A stretch of 8,415 nt of DNA. It comes from Nitriliruptoraceae bacterium (GTDB lineage Bacteria; Actinomycetota; Nitriliruptoria; Nitriliruptorales; Nitriliruptoraceae). Positions 1 through 5,702 of the stretch are shown piece after piece. The notes beneath the pieces were generated by a model that saw only the letters and a program-made list of their open reading frames with translations, had not been told where the DNA came from and ran no database searches. Where the stretch lies: assembly GCA_007116505.1 (NCBI GenBank), contig SKII01000144.1, positions 1 to 8,415 on the forward strand, written 5' to 3'. Each line of letters opens with the position of its first letter. Position 1 is the first letter of the stretch. The translations under genes were made by a program, and so were the position numbers.

Positions 1-36
1 GACGTCGAGCTGCCCGACGTCGAGCTGCCCGACGTC
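1..36. repeat. 15-bp tandem repeat at window edge
   Basis: The unit GACGTCGAGCTGCCC occurs perfectly at 1-15 and 16-30, and its first six bases recur at 31-36. The array may continue to the left of the window. Because 15 is a multiple of three, it reads in frame on the minus strand as repeated GQLDV in the fragmentary gene that starts at 54. Confidence 0.85.
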
Positions 37-54
37 CTCGGTCCCGTCATCCAT
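1..54 (-). CDS. 5' fragment of an unidentified gene (first 18 codons)
   Basis: An ATG at 54 to 52 opens a frame that runs off the left edge without a stop and reads MDDGTEDVGQLDVGQLDV. The start is supported by an eight-base Shine-Dalgarno match (GGAGGTGA, 67 to 60 on the minus strand) five bases upstream, and that match overlaps the stop codon of the enoyl-CoA hydratase gene. The gene is therefore probably the next member of the same transcript and is translationally coupled to it. The visible peptide is acidic and contains the five-residue unit GQLDV twice, produced by a 15-base tandem DNA repeat. No family can be recognised from 18 residues. A second ATG at 50 to 48 is in another frame, further from the ribosome site, and gives a Ser/Gly/Thr-rich peptide that looks less natural. 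Confidence 0.6.
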   Translation of the reverse strand, partial: MDDGTEDVGQLDVGQLDV

Positions 55-59
55 CCCGG

Positions 60-67
60 TCACCTCC
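60..67 (-). promoter_or_regulatory. Strong ribosome binding site for the left-edge gene
   Basis: The minus strand reads GGAGGTGA, an eight-base match to the 16S rRNA anti-Shine-Dalgarno. It ends five bases before the ATG at 54. It lies inside the last codons of the enoyl-CoA hydratase gene, and its final TGA is that gene's stop codon. This placement is the main evidence that a real gene starts at 54. Confidence 0.75.
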
Positions 68-902
68 CGTTGAAGCGCGCGACGCCCGGACCGTCCGCGA
101 GGAACGAGTCGACACCCGTGCGCAGGTCGTCGGTCATGAAGGTGTCCGCGAAGAGCGCGCGCTCGAGCTCGAGGCCGTCGGCGAGCGACATGCGGAGCCC
201 GTCGTCGACCGCCCGCTTGATGCGGGACAGGGCGGCGGGACCGGCGGCGACCCCGACGGCGAGCCGCTCGGCGGCGGCGAGCACGTCGTCCGCGGGCAGG
301 ACCCTGTCGACCAGGCCGATGCGTGGCGCCTCGACCATGTCGACCATCCGTCCGGTGAGCAGGAGGTCCTTGGCGCGGCCCGCTCCGACGAGCCTCGCGA
401 GCCGCTGCGTCCCGCCCGCACCGGGCAGCGCCCCGAGAAGCACCTCGGGCTGACCGATCTTCGCGTTGTCCGCGGCGACGCGCAGGTCGCACGCGAGCGC
501 CAGCTCGCAGCCCCCGCCGAGCGCGTAGCCGGTGACGACGGCGATGCTGATGCTCGGGAGCGCAGCGAGCGCGGCGAGCGCGCCGTGCATGACCGCGGAG
601 GCCTCGGCTGCCGCCGACCCGTCCCAGCCCGCGAGCTCCTCGACGTCGGCGCCGGCCGCGAACGCCCTGCTGCCGCCCCGGACGATCAGCGCACGGACGT
701 CGTCGCGCTGCCCGGCCTCGGTGACGACCTCGGCGAGCTCCCGCCAGGCAGCGAGGTCGAGCGCGTTGAGCGGTGGGCGATCGAGGACGATCGTCCCTAC
801 GCACGTCGCAGGGTCGACCTCGAGCCGGACCGCGCAGCGGCGGGTGCCCCCACCACCAGCGCCACCGCCAGCGCCACCGGCACCGCGCGAGGCTGCCGTC
901 AC
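60..902 (-). CDS. Enoyl-CoA hydratase/isomerase (crotonase) family protein
   Basis: This 280-residue protein belongs to the crotonase superfamily; family members typically hydrate 2-enoyl-CoA thioesters to 3-hydroxyacyl-CoA in fatty-acid or amino-acid breakdown in the cytosol. The oxyanion-hole segment AFAAGADVEEL lies at about 80-90. The helix GYALGGGCELA at 125-135 supplies Glu133, and GQPEVLLGALPGAGGTQRL at 150-168 supplies Glu153. The two glutamates are 20 residues apart, the spacing of the catalytic pair Glu144/Glu164 in rat enoyl-CoA hydratase, so a true hydratase is likely. The C-terminus ends in the usual F.GR. The start is a GTG at 902, chosen because GAGGTGA lies four bases upstream. 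It gives an unusual glycine-rich N-terminus (about residues 7-19) before the normal fold begins near residue 25. The exact acyl substrate cannot be told. The gene follows the permease gene by 75 bases and precedes the left-edge gene by five. Confidence 0.93.
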   Translation of the reverse strand: MTAASRGAGGAGGGAGGGGTRRCAVRLEVDPATCVGTIVLDRPPLNALDLAAWRELAEVVTEAGQRDDVRALIVRGGSRAFAAGADVEELAGWDGSAAAEASAVMHGALAALAALPSISIAVVTGYALGGGCELALACDLRVAADNAKIGQPEVLLGALPGAGGTQRLARLVGAGRAKDLLLTGRMVDMVEAPRIGLVDRVLPADDVLAAAERLAVGVAAGPAALSRIKRAVDDGLRMSLADGLELERALFADTFMTDDLRTGVDSFLADGPGVARFNGR

Positions 903-906
903 GACG

Positions 907-913
907 TCACCTC
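907..913 (-). promoter_or_regulatory. Ribosome binding site fixing the GTG start of the hydratase
   Basis: The minus strand reads GAGGTGA, followed by CGTC and then the GTG start at 902. This supports the long form of the protein, including its glycine-rich leader, over a later start. The site lies directly next to the 3' side of the long hairpin at 914-957. Confidence 0.7.
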
Positions 914-957
914 AGCCTCTCCTGTCGGCGCTGCGCGCAGCGCTGACGGGAGAGCCT
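914..957. terminator. Long hairpin between permease and hydratase genes
   Basis: Arms at 914-933 and 938-957 flank a CGCG loop. In a minus-strand transcript 17 of 20 positions pair. In a plus-strand transcript two of the three mismatches become G-U wobbles, leaving one mismatch. The hairpin starts about 20 bases after the permease stop and ends next to the hydratase Shine-Dalgarno. There is no run of T after it on either strand, so it is not a textbook intrinsic terminator. In high-GC actinobacteria, stems without a U-tract are often proposed as terminators. A role as an mRNA stability element or a control on hydratase translation is equally possible. Confidence 0.55.
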
Positions 958-977
958 AGCGATGGGCCTCCTGCCCC

Positions 978-2402
978 CTAGCGGATCGCGTTCGGTGGCA
1001 CGACGCCCTGCGCGAAGCCGCCGATGCCGCGCTCCTCGTCCGTGCCGGGGATGACGTTGTCGAGCAGGATCCCGAGGACCGCCGCCGTGGCGATCCCTGA
1101 GGAGAAGACCGACGAGACGAGGTCGGTCGCCCATCCGATGCCGAAGAACGAGAACTCCTCGACGGTCGAGAAGTACTCAGGGAACACGAACCCGCTGAAG
1201 AGCACGAACCCGGCGATCATCAGGTTGCGCTGCGAGTCCATGTCCGCGCGACGAAGCGTCGAGAGGCCGACCGCGGCGATGAGACCGAAGAGCGACAGGT
1301 AGACGCCGCCCACGATGGGTGTCGGGATCGTCGTGATGAGCCCGCCGACCTTGCTGACCACGCCGAGCACGACGAGGATGCCCGCGCCGAGGAGGACGAC
1401 CCGGCGGCTCGCCACCTTGGTGAGGCCGACGAGTCCGATGTTCTCCGAGTACGAGGTCGAGGCGAAGCCACCGACCAGCGCCGTGGCCGCGCAGCCGAGG
1501 CCCTCCGCGCCGATGCCGCGGTCGATCTCCTTGGAGGTCGGGTCGGTGCCACGGGCCATCCGTGAGATGGCGTGGTAGTCGCCGAAGGACTCGATCGCCG
1601 ACGCGAGGTAGGCGGCGAGGAACACGACGATGAAGGTGAAGTCGAACAGCGGCGTGCCCCAGGGGAACAGGACGCCCCCCGCCCCGACCTCGACACCTCG
1701 GATCCACGGCGTGGCACCTGCACCGCTGAAGTCGACCGCAGCTGCGCCGGTGAACACCCCGACGGCGGTCATCAGCCAGGCGACCGCGTAGGCGGTGAGG
1801 ACCGCGAGCAGGATCGGGAAGAGGGAGAAGAAGCGCACCCTCGGCGCGAGGACGAGCGAGTAGAGGAAGGTCAGCGTGAGGGTGAGGAGCGCGAGCGGCC
1901 AGTGGGTCGATGCGGTCCCGGCCGCCGCGCCGAAGAGGGAGAGCCCGATCAGCGCGATGACCGGACCGATGGTCACCGGGGTGATGAAGCGGCGCAGCAC
2001 GCCCATGAGTCCACCGAAGCCGATGATGACCTCGAGGACGGCCCCGACGATGATCATGCCGGCGATGTAGCGCATCGCCTCCGCTCCCTGGTAGGAGCCG
2101 GCGATGGCGAAGAACCCGCCGAGGAATGCGAACGAGATGCCCTGGACGATCGGAAGGCGCGACCCGATGGTGAGCTGGATGGCGGTCGCGATGCCCGACG
2201 CGATGAAGACGGAGCTGATCAGGATGGCCACGTCGGCGCCCTGGAAGCCGAGCGCGGGTCCGACGATCAGCGGGACGAGGATCGTCGCGCCGAACATCGT
2301 GAGGACATGCTGCATCCCGAGGCCGAGCGCCTTGGGGAACGGCCTCGGGACATCATCGAGTCCGTAGTTCAGTTCGATCCCACCACCATCGGTCGGCGCC
2401 AT
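978..2402 (-). CDS. NCS2/NAT family nucleobase permease (uracil/xanthine type)
   Basis: This 474-residue inner-membrane protein is rich in hydrophobic helices, consistent with the 14-segment nucleobase-ascorbate transporter fold, which imports purines, uracil or related compounds, usually with protons. Family marks are Gln31-His32 in the first helix (GMQHVLTMFG), the helix-8 segment ESFGDYHAISR with Glu271, and the signature ENIGLVGLTK at 320-329. Length is normal. The signature and the following segments (VASRRV, then a Leu-Phe-Gly-Leu stretch and QRNLMIAG at about 391-398) resemble the branch that includes plant and animal NAT proteins more than bacterial PbuX or XanQ, which have Gln-Asn at the motif. 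UraA also has Glu at this place, so uracil is possible. The substrate is not fixed by the sequence. The ATG at 2402 has GGAGGT (2416 to 2411) eight bases upstream. The gene stands between two hairpins and is probably its own transcription unit, or leads one with the hydratase. Confidence 0.93.
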   Translation of the reverse strand: MAPTDGGGIELNYGLDDVPRPFPKALGLGMQHVLTMFGATILVPLIVGPALGFQGADVAILISSVFIASGIATAIQLTIGSRLPIVQGISFAFLGGFFAIAGSYQGAEAMRYIAGMIIVGAVLEVIIGFGGLMGVLRRFITPVTIGPVIALIGLSLFGAAAGTASTHWPLALLTLTLTFLYSLVLAPRVRFFSLFPILLAVLTAYAVAWLMTAVGVFTGAAAVDFSGAGATPWIRGVEVGAGGVLFPWGTPLFDFTFIVVFLAAYLASAIESFGDYHAISRMARGTDPTSKEIDRGIGAEGLGCAATALVGGFASTSYSENIGLVGLTKVASRRVVLLGAGILVVLGVVSKVGGLITTIPTPIVGGVYLSLFGLIAAVGLSTLRRADMDSQRNLMIAGFVLFSGFVFPEYFSTVEEFSFFGIGWATDLVSSVFSSGIATAAVLGILLDNVIPGTDEERGIGGFAQGVVPPNAIR

Positions 2403-2410
2403 GCTCGTGG

Positions 2411-2416
2411 ACCTCC
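2411..2416 (-). promoter_or_regulatory. Ribosome binding site of the permease gene
   Basis: GGAGGT on the minus strand lies eight bases before the ATG at 2402, which agrees with the start of family homology soon after. In the 153 bases between this gene and pntB I found no convincing -10/-35 pair. Confidence 0.65.
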
Positions 2417-2502
2417 CAGGTCAGCAGCGGGGACGCCGCCACCGACGACCCCGGTGCGGAGTCGAGCAGGCCCTACGCGCCACCGGCAAGGAGGTCCGAC
2501 CG

Positions 2503-2532
2503 CGGCACCCGTAGAACATGCCTACGGGGCCG
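2503..2532 (-). terminator. Terminator-like hairpin after pntB
   Basis: CCCGTAG at 2508-2514 pairs perfectly with CTACGGG at 2522-2528 around a seven-base loop. With A2507 bulged, four more pairs (2503-2506 with 2529-2532) extend it to 11 base pairs. It begins 23 bases after the pntB stop on the minus strand, where an operon terminator is expected. No U-tract follows, so strength and directionality are uncertain. Confidence 0.55.
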
Positions 2533-2555
2533 TTCAGGGCGACCCGACCGCCCCG

Positions 2556-3968
2556 TCAGCCCTTGGCGACCTTCTGGAGCTCGACGGCGAGCTGGTCGAG
2601 GATCTCCTTGGCGTCACCGAACAGCATGGTCGTGTTGTCCATGTCGAACAGCTCGTTCTTGATCCCGGCGTAGCCGGCGGACAGGCTGCGCTTGATGACG
2701 AACACGCGCCGCGCGGACGCGACGTCGAGGATCGGCATGCCGGCGATCGGCGAGCTCGGCTGCGTGTTCGCCGCCGGGTTCACGACGTCGTTCGCGCCGA
2801 CGACGATGACCACATCGGTCTGAGGGAGGTCCTGGTTGATCTGGTCCATCTCGAACAGGAGCTCGTAGGGGACCTCGGCCTCGGCGAGCACCACGTTCAT
2901 GTGCCCGGGCATGCGGCCGGCGACGGGGTGGATGGCGAAGCGGACGTTCACCCCGAGCTGCTGCAGCGCCTTCGCGACGTCGTAGGCCGCCGTCTGCGCA
3001 CGGGCCTGGGCGAGGCCGTAGCCAGGGACGATGACGACGCTCTCCGCGATCTCCATCACCATGGCCGCCTCCTCGGCGTCCGAGCTGGTGATCGACACGT
3101 AGTCGCTGGTGTCGGCCTCGAAGCCACCGCCGAAGCCACCGATCATGACGTTCAGCAGCGAGCGGTTCATCGCCACGCACATGATCTGCGTGAGGATGAG
3201 CCCGGCCGCACCGACGACGGTCCCGGCGATGATCAGGAGCGGGTTCGAGAGCGCGAAGCCGGCCGCGGCCGCGGCGAGCCCGGAGAACGAGTTCAGGAGG
3301 CTGATCACGACCGGCATGTCGGCGCCGCCGATGGGGACGACCAGGACGACGCCGATCAGGACGCTCGCGACGACGAGCCCGCCGATACCGAGCATCGCGG
3401 TCGTCGGGTCGTCGGACATGACGGCGAAGCCGCCCGCGGCGAGCGCGGCGGCGAACGTGCCGCCCATCACGACCGCACGGGCGGGGATGCGTCCGTCGTC
3501 GACCGTGCCTCGGAGCTTGAGCTCAGCGAGGATGCTGCCGCTGAGCGTCGTCGCACCGATGACGACCGACAGCACGGCGGTCAGCGCCGCGACGGCACCC
3601 AGCTGGTCCATCGCGGACCCGGAGCCGGTCGACTCGATGACGGCGGCCCAGAACAGCGACAGCGCGACGAACGCGGACGCGGCACCGCCGTACCCGTTGA
3701 AGCGAGCCACGATCTCCGGCATCTGCGTGGCCTGCGCGCGGACCACGACGATGACGCCGATCGCCGCACCGAGCGCCAGCCCGCCGACGATCCAGCGCCA
3801 GTCGATGCGGCCCTGCTCGACGAGCGTGAGCAGCACCGCGAGGAGCATGCCGGCGGCCATGAGCGCGTTGCCGCTGCGTGCCGTGCGGATGCGCGAGAGG
3901 CGCTTGAGCCCGACGACGAACAGCGCGATCGAGGCGAGCGCGACGATGTTGACGAGGTCGCCACTCAT
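2556..3968 (-). CDS. pntB: NAD(P) transhydrogenase subunit beta
   Basis: This 470-residue beta subunit of proton-translocating transhydrogenase reduces NADP+ with NADH while protons cross the membrane. Residues 1 to about 275 form a bundle of membrane helices (domain II), including GADMPVVISLLNSFSGLAAA at 215-234 and the family segment AMNRSLLNVMIGGFG at 266-280. Residues from about 305 form the soluble NADP(H)-binding domain III, with PGYGLAQARAQ at 315-325, the segment VRFAIHPVAGRMPGHMNVV at 342-360, and GANDVVNPAA at 391-400. KRSLSAGYAGIKNELF at 426-441 and MLFGDAK at 448-454 complete it. Length and motif order are normal and no key motif is missing. The start ATG at 3968 overlaps the pntAB stop by ATGA, with a weak AGGA seven bases upstream, so translation is probably coupled. 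Confidence 0.98.
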   Translation of the reverse strand: MSGDLVNIVALASIALFVVGLKRLSRIRTARSGNALMAAGMLLAVLLTLVEQGRIDWRWIVGGLALGAAIGVIVVVRAQATQMPEIVARFNGYGGAASAFVALSLFWAAVIESTGSGSAMDQLGAVAALTAVLSVVIGATTLSGSILAELKLRGTVDDGRIPARAVVMGGTFAAALAAGGFAVMSDDPTTAMLGIGGLVVASVLIGVVLVVPIGGADMPVVISLLNSFSGLAAAAAGFALSNPLLIIAGTVVGAAGLILTQIMCVAMNRSLLNVMIGGFGGGFEADTSDYVSITSSDAEEAAMVMEIAESVVIVPGYGLAQARAQTAAYDVAKALQQLGVNVRFAIHPVAGRMPGHMNVVLAEAEVPYELLFEMDQINQDLPQTDVVIVVGANDVVNPAANTQPSSPIAGMPILDVASARRVFVIKRSLSAGYAGIKNELFDMDNTTMLFGDAKEILDQLAVELQKVAKG

Positions 3969-4246
3969 CGGCGGGTCCTGAACGTCGCGAGCATGCGGTC
4001 GGTCACGAGGAACCCTCCGACGACGTTGATGGTGGCGAGGACGATCGCGACCGCGCCGAGGAGCACGCTGACGCGCGGCTCGGCGACCGTGGCGAGCGTG
4101 AGCGCACCGACGATGGTGATGCCCGACATCGCGTTCGCGCCGGACATCAGCGGCGTGTGCAGCGTCGGCGGCACCTTGTTGATGAGCTCGAAGCCGAGGA
4201 ACCCGGCGATCACGAACAGGTACAGGCTGATGATCGTCTCGCCCAT
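3965..4246 (-). CDS. pntAB: NAD(P) transhydrogenase alpha subunit, membrane part (alpha-2)
   Basis: This 93-residue protein carries the membrane segments that are the C-terminal end of PntA in Escherichia coli but are a separate subunit in Rhodospirillum rubrum and many other bacteria. About three hydrophobic helices are visible: residues 4-21, about 40-55 and 60-80. The signature KVPPTLHTPLMSGANAMSG lies at 24-42. It forms domain II together with the beta-subunit helices, through which protons move. The start ATG at 4246 shares one base with the stop of pntAA (TGATG) and has GGAGGT five bases upstream inside the pntAA end. The stop overlaps the start of pntB by four bases. The tight packing suits a fixed-ratio complex. 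Confidence 0.97.
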   Translation of the reverse strand: MGETIISLYLFVIAGFLGFELINKVPPTLHTPLMSGANAMSGITIVGALTLATVAEPRVSVLLGAVAIVLATINVVGGFLVTDRMLATFRTRR

Positions 4247-5394
4247 CAGGAACCTCCTCCGGTGCTCTCGACGAGCGGCGCGACCCTCGGGTGCACGACC
4301 TTCCCGTCGTGGGTCATGACCGTCCCGATCACGACCTCGTCCTCGAGGTCGATGCGGACCGCGCCCTCGTGGACCAGCAGCTTCGTCAGCGCCACGACGT
4401 TGCGGGCGTAGAGCGCGCTCGCCTCGCCGGGCATCGTGTTGACGAGCCCCTGGCCGGGGATGATCCGGACTCCCCCGTGCTCGACGATGCGGTCGGGCTC
4501 GCTGAGCTCGCAGTTCCCCCCGTCAGCTGCTGCGAGGTCGATGATGACGGCACCCGCCGGCATCGCCTCGACCATCGCGCGGGTGATGAGCAGCGGCGCG
4601 GGACGGAGCGGGATCTGGGCGGTCGTGATGGCGACGTGCGCCTTGCGCAGCCGCTCCGTCAGGACCTCGCGCTGCCTGGCGAGCAGCTCCTCGCCCTGCT
4701 CCTTGGCGTACCCGCCGGCGTCCGCCATGTCCTCCGCCTGCGGCATGTCGATGAAGCGCCCGCCGAGCGAGGCGACCTCGTCGCGGGCGGCGGCTCGGAT
4801 GTCGGACACGTGCACGACCGCTCCGAGGCGTCGCGCGGTCGCGAGCGCCTGGAGCCCCGCGACACCGGCCCCGAGCACCACGATCTCCGCCGGGCGCACG
4901 GTCCCTGCAGCCGTCATCAGCAGCGGGAAGTACTTGTCGACCTCGGCCGCGGCCGTCAGCACGGCGCGGTAGCCGGACAGGTTCGCCTGGCTCGAGAGCG
5001 CGTCCATCGACTGCGCACGCGAGATCCGCGGCACGAGCTCCATCGACAGGGCGGTCACGCCGGCGTCCGCGAGGGCTCGGACCACGTCGAGGTTGCGGTG
5101 CGGCGCCGTGTAGCCGACGAGCACGGTGCCACGGTCCATCGCACGGACGTCGTCGACCGTCGGCGGCGCGACGCGCAGCACGACCGCAGCGCCGGCCGGG
5201 TCGGCCGTCGCGACGATGCGCGCACCGGCGGCCTCGTAGTCGGCGTCCGGCAGGCGCGCCTCCGCACCCGCACCCTGCTCGACGTCGACCGTCGCACCGA
5301 GCGCGATGAGCTGCTTGACGGTGTCCGGAGTGGCTGCGACGCGCCGTTCCCCCGCTGCCCGCTCGCGCGGGACGAGGACCCTGAGCCCGCTCAT
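4246..5394 (-). CDS. pntAA: NAD(P) transhydrogenase alpha subunit, NAD-binding part (alpha-1)
   Basis: This 382-residue soluble domain I binds NAD(H) and passes hydride to NADP+ on the beta subunit. The N-terminus LRVLVPRERAAGERRVAATP is typical of the AlaDH/PNT family. The loop RISRAQSMDALS at 123-134 carries Arg123, Gln128, Asp131 and Ser134, corresponding to the Arg127/Gln132/Asp135/Ser138 set of the R. rubrum protein. The nucleotide fold shows GAGVAG at 175-180 and the acidic Asp198 ending the second strand, which fits NAD rather than NADP. There are no membrane helices, because the membrane part is the next gene. The frame is open upstream to 5709, but homology begins at the ATG at 5394, so I chose it. 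No good Shine-Dalgarno precedes it; instead a small CGGCGG/CCGCCG stem abuts the start. First gene of the pnt operon. Confidence 0.96.
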   Translation of the reverse strand: MSGLRVLVPRERAAGERRVAATPDTVKQLIALGATVDVEQGAGAEARLPDADYEAAGARIVATADPAGAAVVLRVAPPTVDDVRAMDRGTVLVGYTAPHRNLDVVRALADAGVTALSMELVPRISRAQSMDALSSQANLSGYRAVLTAAAEVDKYFPLLMTAAGTVRPAEIVVLGAGVAGLQALATARRLGAVVHVSDIRAAARDEVASLGGRFIDMPQAEDMADAGGYAKEQGEELLARQREVLTERLRKAHVAITTAQIPLRPAPLLITRAMVEAMPAGAVIIDLAAADGGNCELSEPDRIVEHGGVRIIPGQGLVNTMPGEASALYARNVVALTKLLVHEGAVRIDLEDEVVIGTVMTHDGKVVHPRVAPLVESTGGGS

Positions 5395-5531
5395 CGGCGG
5401 GACCGCCGCGGAGCGACGTCCGCCGCCTTCGAGCCTGCACGTGACCTGCGCGCCATCGACGCCTCCACTGTCTCCACCCGACGGCTCCCACCGGGCCCAC
5501 CGGCTCCCGGCCTGACCATGGCGGGGTGGAC

Positions 5532-5554
5532 GTCCGCCCGTTCCTATGGCGGAC
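5532..5554. repeat. Inverted repeat in the pntAA/ilvC gap
   Basis: GTCCGCC at 5532-5538 and GGCGGAC at 5548-5554 are exact inverted copies, nine bases apart (centre to centre 16 bases). The right arm touches the minus-strand TAGGGT hexamer at 5553-5558. The geometry suits a dimeric repressor or activator site, but such arms also arise by chance in GC-rich DNA. Confidence 0.35.
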
Positions 5555-5635
5555 CCTAGACGAGCGCAGGACGGGTCCGGAGGCCGAAGGTCCCCGCGCG
5601 TCCGCACCAAGGTCCCTGCAGGCCTAGGCTCTCCC

Positions 5636-5659
5636 CCTGCGTTCCCTGCGACACGCAGG
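5636..5659 (+). other. Small hairpin with two competing 5' arms in the ilvC leader
   Basis: CGCAGG at 5654-5659 can pair with CCTGCG at 5645-5650 (three-base loop) or with an identical CCTGCG at 5636-5641 (12-base loop). It lies just after the -10-like TAGGCT and about 40 bases before the ilvC start, so it would be in the ilvC mRNA if that hexamer is used. No terminator stem with a U-tract follows. The function is unproven. Confidence 0.3.
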
Positions 5660-5692
5660 ACGCGCACCCACCCGCAGCAGGCACCGCACCCC

Positions 5693-5697
5693 GGAGG
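5693..5697 (+). promoter_or_regulatory. ilvC: Ribosome binding site for the ilvC GTG start
   Basis: GGAGG lies five bases before the GTG at 5703. It fixes that GTG as the start and agrees with the normal N-terminus MATIFYDAD of the product. Confidence 0.8.
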
Positions 5698-5702
5698 CAG
5701 AC

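Larger units (their letters stand above)
5395..5702. promoter_or_regulatory. Divergent intergenic region between pntAA and ilvC
   Basis: These 308 bases have no supported gene and must hold the promoters of both the pnt operon and ilvC. Weak TAnnnT -10-like hexamers are TAGGGT on the minus strand at 5558 to 5553 and TAGGCT on the plus strand at 5625-5630. Neither has a clear TTGACA-like partner. Other structure includes an inverted repeat at 5532-5554, two copies of CGGCTCCC (5482 and 5501) and of CCACCGG (5488 and 5497), and a small hairpin before ilvC. I saw no T-box sequence and no leader peptide rich in Val, Leu or Ile codons. Short frames, for example ATG at 5519 to TAG at 5559 and the frame from 5546, lack ribosome sites and recognisable products. 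Confidence 0.5.

Noticed and set aside
1572..4319. A 915-codon open frame on the plus strand, antisense to the permease and pnt genes
   Set aside because: It is a by-product of strong G/C bias at third positions of the real genes. The product is an Asp/Arg/His/Glu-rich low-complexity chain with no fold, and the other strand carries clear conserved proteins.
4291..5559. A 422-codon plus-strand frame across pntAA
   Set aside because: Same cause: its composition is Arg/Asp/His-rich and it lies antisense to a conserved NAD-binding domain with all key residues.
5519..5627. Short leader peptides upstream of ilvC as an attenuator
   Set aside because: The readable peptides are not enriched in Val, Leu or Ile, lack ribosome sites, and are not followed by a terminator/antiterminator pair.
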